In this document: in pieces, positions 6,271 through 7,621 of the stretch
Position numbering within the stretch: the stretch's first letter is position 1
Layout: every line of letters begins with the position of its first letter
Assembly: GCA_022565745.1 (NCBI GenBank)
Contig: JAIUMB010000109.1
Coordinates: 1 to 7,621, forward strand
Source: Cryomorphaceae bacterium
Lineage (GTDB): Bacteria; Bacteroidota; Bacteroidia; Flavobacteriales; Schleiferiaceae
DNA length: 7,621 bases
Reading direction: 5' to 3'
Made by a program: the position numbers and the translations under genes
The notes under the pieces: model-generated
Told to the model about the DNA's origin: nothing
Database searches by the model: none
The model's input: the letters and a program-made list of their open reading frames with translations, nothing else

Positions 6271-6717
6271 ATGACAAAAAAGCAATCTAGATTTCGTATG
6301 CATTGGGGCAACTCTATCGCATTGGTGTTTGTGTTATTCGGAATATTCATTGGTGTTTTAGTAGTTGGCACCTTGCGCCAATCAACCGATTTGATTGAAG
6401 AAAACTATTACGAAGCCGAGGTGCAGTACCAGGGTCGTATGGAAGAAATGCAACGTGCTGAAAACCTCAACCCCCCTGTATCTCTAACGCAGAACAATAA
6501 CCGCCTGATCATATTCATTCCTGGATCAGATATTCAAAACGGAAAAGCTGTTTTCAAGCGAGTAGATAATATTAAGCTTGACTTTGAAGCAGAGCTCGTT
6601 GCTGGCGAAACGGTATTAGAAGGCAATGGATTGGTGCGCGGCAACTGGATTGTAGAAGTGAGTTGGGAAACAGAAGGTCTCCGCTATTTCAAAAAAATGA
6701 CCCATTACCAAAAATAA
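6271..6717 (+). CDS. ccoH: cbb3 oxidase assembly protein CcoH/FixH
   Basis: A 148-residue single-pass membrane protein. A short basic cytoplasmic N-terminus (MTKKQSRFRMHWGN) leads into one transmembrane helix (about 15-36), then the family's signature region DLIEENYYEAEVQYQ (40-54) and a periplasmic beta-rich FixH domain ending in MTHYQK. FixH/CcoH proteins associate with the cbb3 oxidase and are needed for its assembly or stability. The length is typical. It starts 12 bases after ccoG, and its stop is separated by one base from the next ATG, so the three genes are almost certainly cotranscribed and probably translationally coupled. Confidence 0.9.
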   Translation: MTKKQSRFRMHWGNSIALVFVLFGIFIGVLVVGTLRQSTDLIEENYYEAEVQYQGRMEEMQRAENLNPPVSLTQNNNRLIIFIPGSDIQNGKAVFKRVDNIKLDFEAELVAGETVLEGNGLVRGNWIVEVSWETEGLRYFKKMTHYQK

Positions 6718-6718
6718 C

Positions 6719-7423
6719 ATGTACCTCGCTGCAGCATTAATTTTAGGCTTTATGGGGAGTGCGCACTGCGTAGGTATGTGCGGACCGTTGGTTTTGGCCA
6801 TGCCCTACGGAAGAGGTAAGCGTAGGTATTTCAACATGGCCGTTTACCACCTCATGCGTGGTGTTATGTACGCTTTGATGGGACTTCTGATTGGATTGCT
6901 CGGCATTGGTTTTCACTTGGCCGGATGGCAGTCGCCCATTTCCATTGCGGCCGGCTTGATGGTAATTGCCATTGGGGTATGGCAAATGCTGCGCAATGGC
7001 AAGTTTAAGGTCAATATCAAGTCGCAAATGGTATTTAAATGGCGGCAAAAAATATTGAATCATTCCGGTGGGATGGGCAAACAAGCATTACTGGGTTTTC
7101 TTAACGGTCTGCTTCCATGCGGATTGGTGTACACGGCTTTGGCAGCATCTATTGCGGCCGGTGGTATGTGGGAGTCTGCCTTGTTTATGTTTTTATTTGG
7201 CGTGGCCACCATTCCGGCGCTTTATATCATTGGGGCGCTCCCTACTTTGTTTCCTGGTTTCAAACAAAAGAGTCTGCAGCGCTACATTCCCGCCGTGACC
7301 ATCATTGTCGGCGTGTTATTTGTTTTAAGAGGCATGGAGTTGGGCATTCCTTATCTCAGTCCGCCCAGTGAGGCGCTCTCTGTGGAGAATCCAGCGTGTT
7401 GTAGCAAGCCGGTTGGAGAGTGA
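6719..7423 (+). CDS. DsbD_2/TauE-SafE-like membrane protein of the cco cluster
   Basis: A 234-residue polytopic inner-membrane protein, with about six hydrophobic segments (roughly 2-28, 42-66, 73-91, 121-147, 153-177, 190-206). Two related halves each carry a conserved cysteine motif: GSAHCVGMCGP (13-23; His16, Cys17, Cys21) in the first helix and NGLLPCGLVY (129-138; Cys134) in the fourth. This two-half arrangement matches the DsbD_2 family, usually annotated as sulfite exporter TauE/SafE. The tail PACCSKP (225-231) adds a Cys pair. In Bacteroidota this gene typically follows ccoG and ccoH, so a role in copper handling or thiol/electron transfer for cbb3 oxidase maturation is more plausible than sulfite export. 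That role is inference from context. It starts one base after the ccoH stop and is the last gene of the operon. Confidence 0.85.
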   Translation: MYLAAALILGFMGSAHCVGMCGPLVLAMPYGRGKRRYFNMAVYHLMRGVMYALMGLLIGLLGIGFHLAGWQSPISIAAGLMVIAIGVWQMLRNGKFKVNIKSQMVFKWRQKILNHSGGMGKQALLGFLNGLLPCGLVYTALAASIAAGGMWESALFMFLFGVATIPALYIIGALPTLFPGFKQKSLQRYIPAVTIIVGVLFVLRGMELGIPYLSPPSEALSVENPACCSKPVGE

Positions 7424-7482
7424 GTGGGTTAGTTTGAGTGTGGATAAGGTTTGTTTAGGTGGTTAGTAAGAAGTGTTATAGA
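7411..7482. other. 72-base C-free convergent spacer (G-free on the minus strand)
   Basis: From 7411 to 7482 the plus strand has 29 G and no C. It spans the last codons of the TauE/SafE-like gene, the whole 52-base intergenic gap and the last codon of the converging minus-strand gene. On the minus strand this reads as an RNA with about 40% C and no G, the composition of a Rho-utilisation site, located right after that gene's stop codon. No hairpin terminator is possible within it by Watson-Crick C-G pairing. The plus-strand RNA instead has several GG runs that could form a two-tier G-quadruplex. Confidence 0.5.
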
Positions 7483-7621
7483 CAAATGTTAATGTCATCA
7501 AAGGTGTGCATATCCTTGCTATCCATTACCGGACTAAAATTTGATTTACATTCCAATAAAACTTGACTGTATGGCGTTGGTCCTTCTAAAACCAACTTGG
7601 CATTTTCACCGATGTCCCAGA
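7476..7621 (-). CDS. C-terminal end of an unrecognised protein (partial)
   Basis: On the minus strand an open frame enters from the right edge and runs 47 codons to a TAA at 7478-7476. It begins WDIGENAKLVLEGPTPYSQV and ends DMHTFDDINICL. The other minus-strand frame that I checked closes within a few codons of the edge. The start lies outside the window. I do not recognise the family. The fragment is hydrophilic, mildly acidic, has two Cys, and shows no membrane segment. Its gene converges on the cco operon, with 52 bases between the stops. It could be a genuine gene end or, less likely, a chance open frame of 146 bases. Confidence 0.55.
   Translation of the reverse strand, partial: WDIGENAKLVLEGPTPYSQVLLECKSNFSPVMDSKDMHTFDDINICL

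Noticed and set aside
6743..7084. Minus-strand open frame of 113 codons opposite the DsbD_2-like gene
   Set aside because: It is antisense to clear membrane and cysteine motifs, and its own protein is His/Gln-rich without any recognisable pattern.

Overview
The window looks like a chromosomal segment from a member of the Bacteroidota, most likely the Flavobacteriales. Supporting signs are a 252-residue crotonase-fold protein and a DUF4296-type lipoprotein next to a long-form dihydroorotase, a DUF3078-type envelope protein, A-rich leaders without strong Shine-Dalgarno sequences, and promoter boxes of the Bacteroidota type (TTG, 19 bases, TAnnTTTG). All product names come from my own reading and memory of the families; no database search was possible.

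Layout. Bases 1-40 hold a short palindromic direct repeat cut by the window edge. A tRNA-Gly(GCC) gene lies on the minus strand at 89-161, with its promoter (173-202) and a hairpin terminator (47-82). A 267-base divergent spacer follows. A plus-strand run of five genes occupies 429-4672: a GT2 dolichol/polyprenol-phosphate mannosyltransferase-like enzyme with a TTG start, dihydroorotase (pyrC), a small lipoprotein overlapping pyrC by 32 bases, an enoyl-CoA hydratase/isomerase-family protein, and a secreted DUF3078-type protein. Spacing in the first four genes is tight enough for one transcript. The fifth may be cotranscribed or have its own weak promoter.

After a 167-base intergenic region with a hairpin and a good -7 promoter box, a second plus-strand operon (4840-7423) encodes ccoG, ccoH and a DsbD_2/TauE-SafE-like membrane protein. 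These are maturation factors for cbb3-type cytochrome c oxidase: CcoG is an iron-sulfur protein linked to copper reduction, CcoH an assembly subunit, and the third protein probably handles copper or thiols. The oxidase subunits ccoNOP are not in the window. A convergent, partial minus-strand gene (7476 to the right edge) enters from the right. Between the two converging genes is a 72-base stretch with no C on the plus strand.

I found no clearly novel multigene system. The best leads are: a CRP/FNR-type dyad placed about 41 bases upstream of the predicted ccoG transcription start, where the -33 box is missing; the C-free (minus-strand G-free) convergent spacer, which looks like a Rho loading site; a dihydroorotase with Gln in place of the first metal-ligand His; and a crotonase-family protein lacking one of the two catalytic Glu residues.
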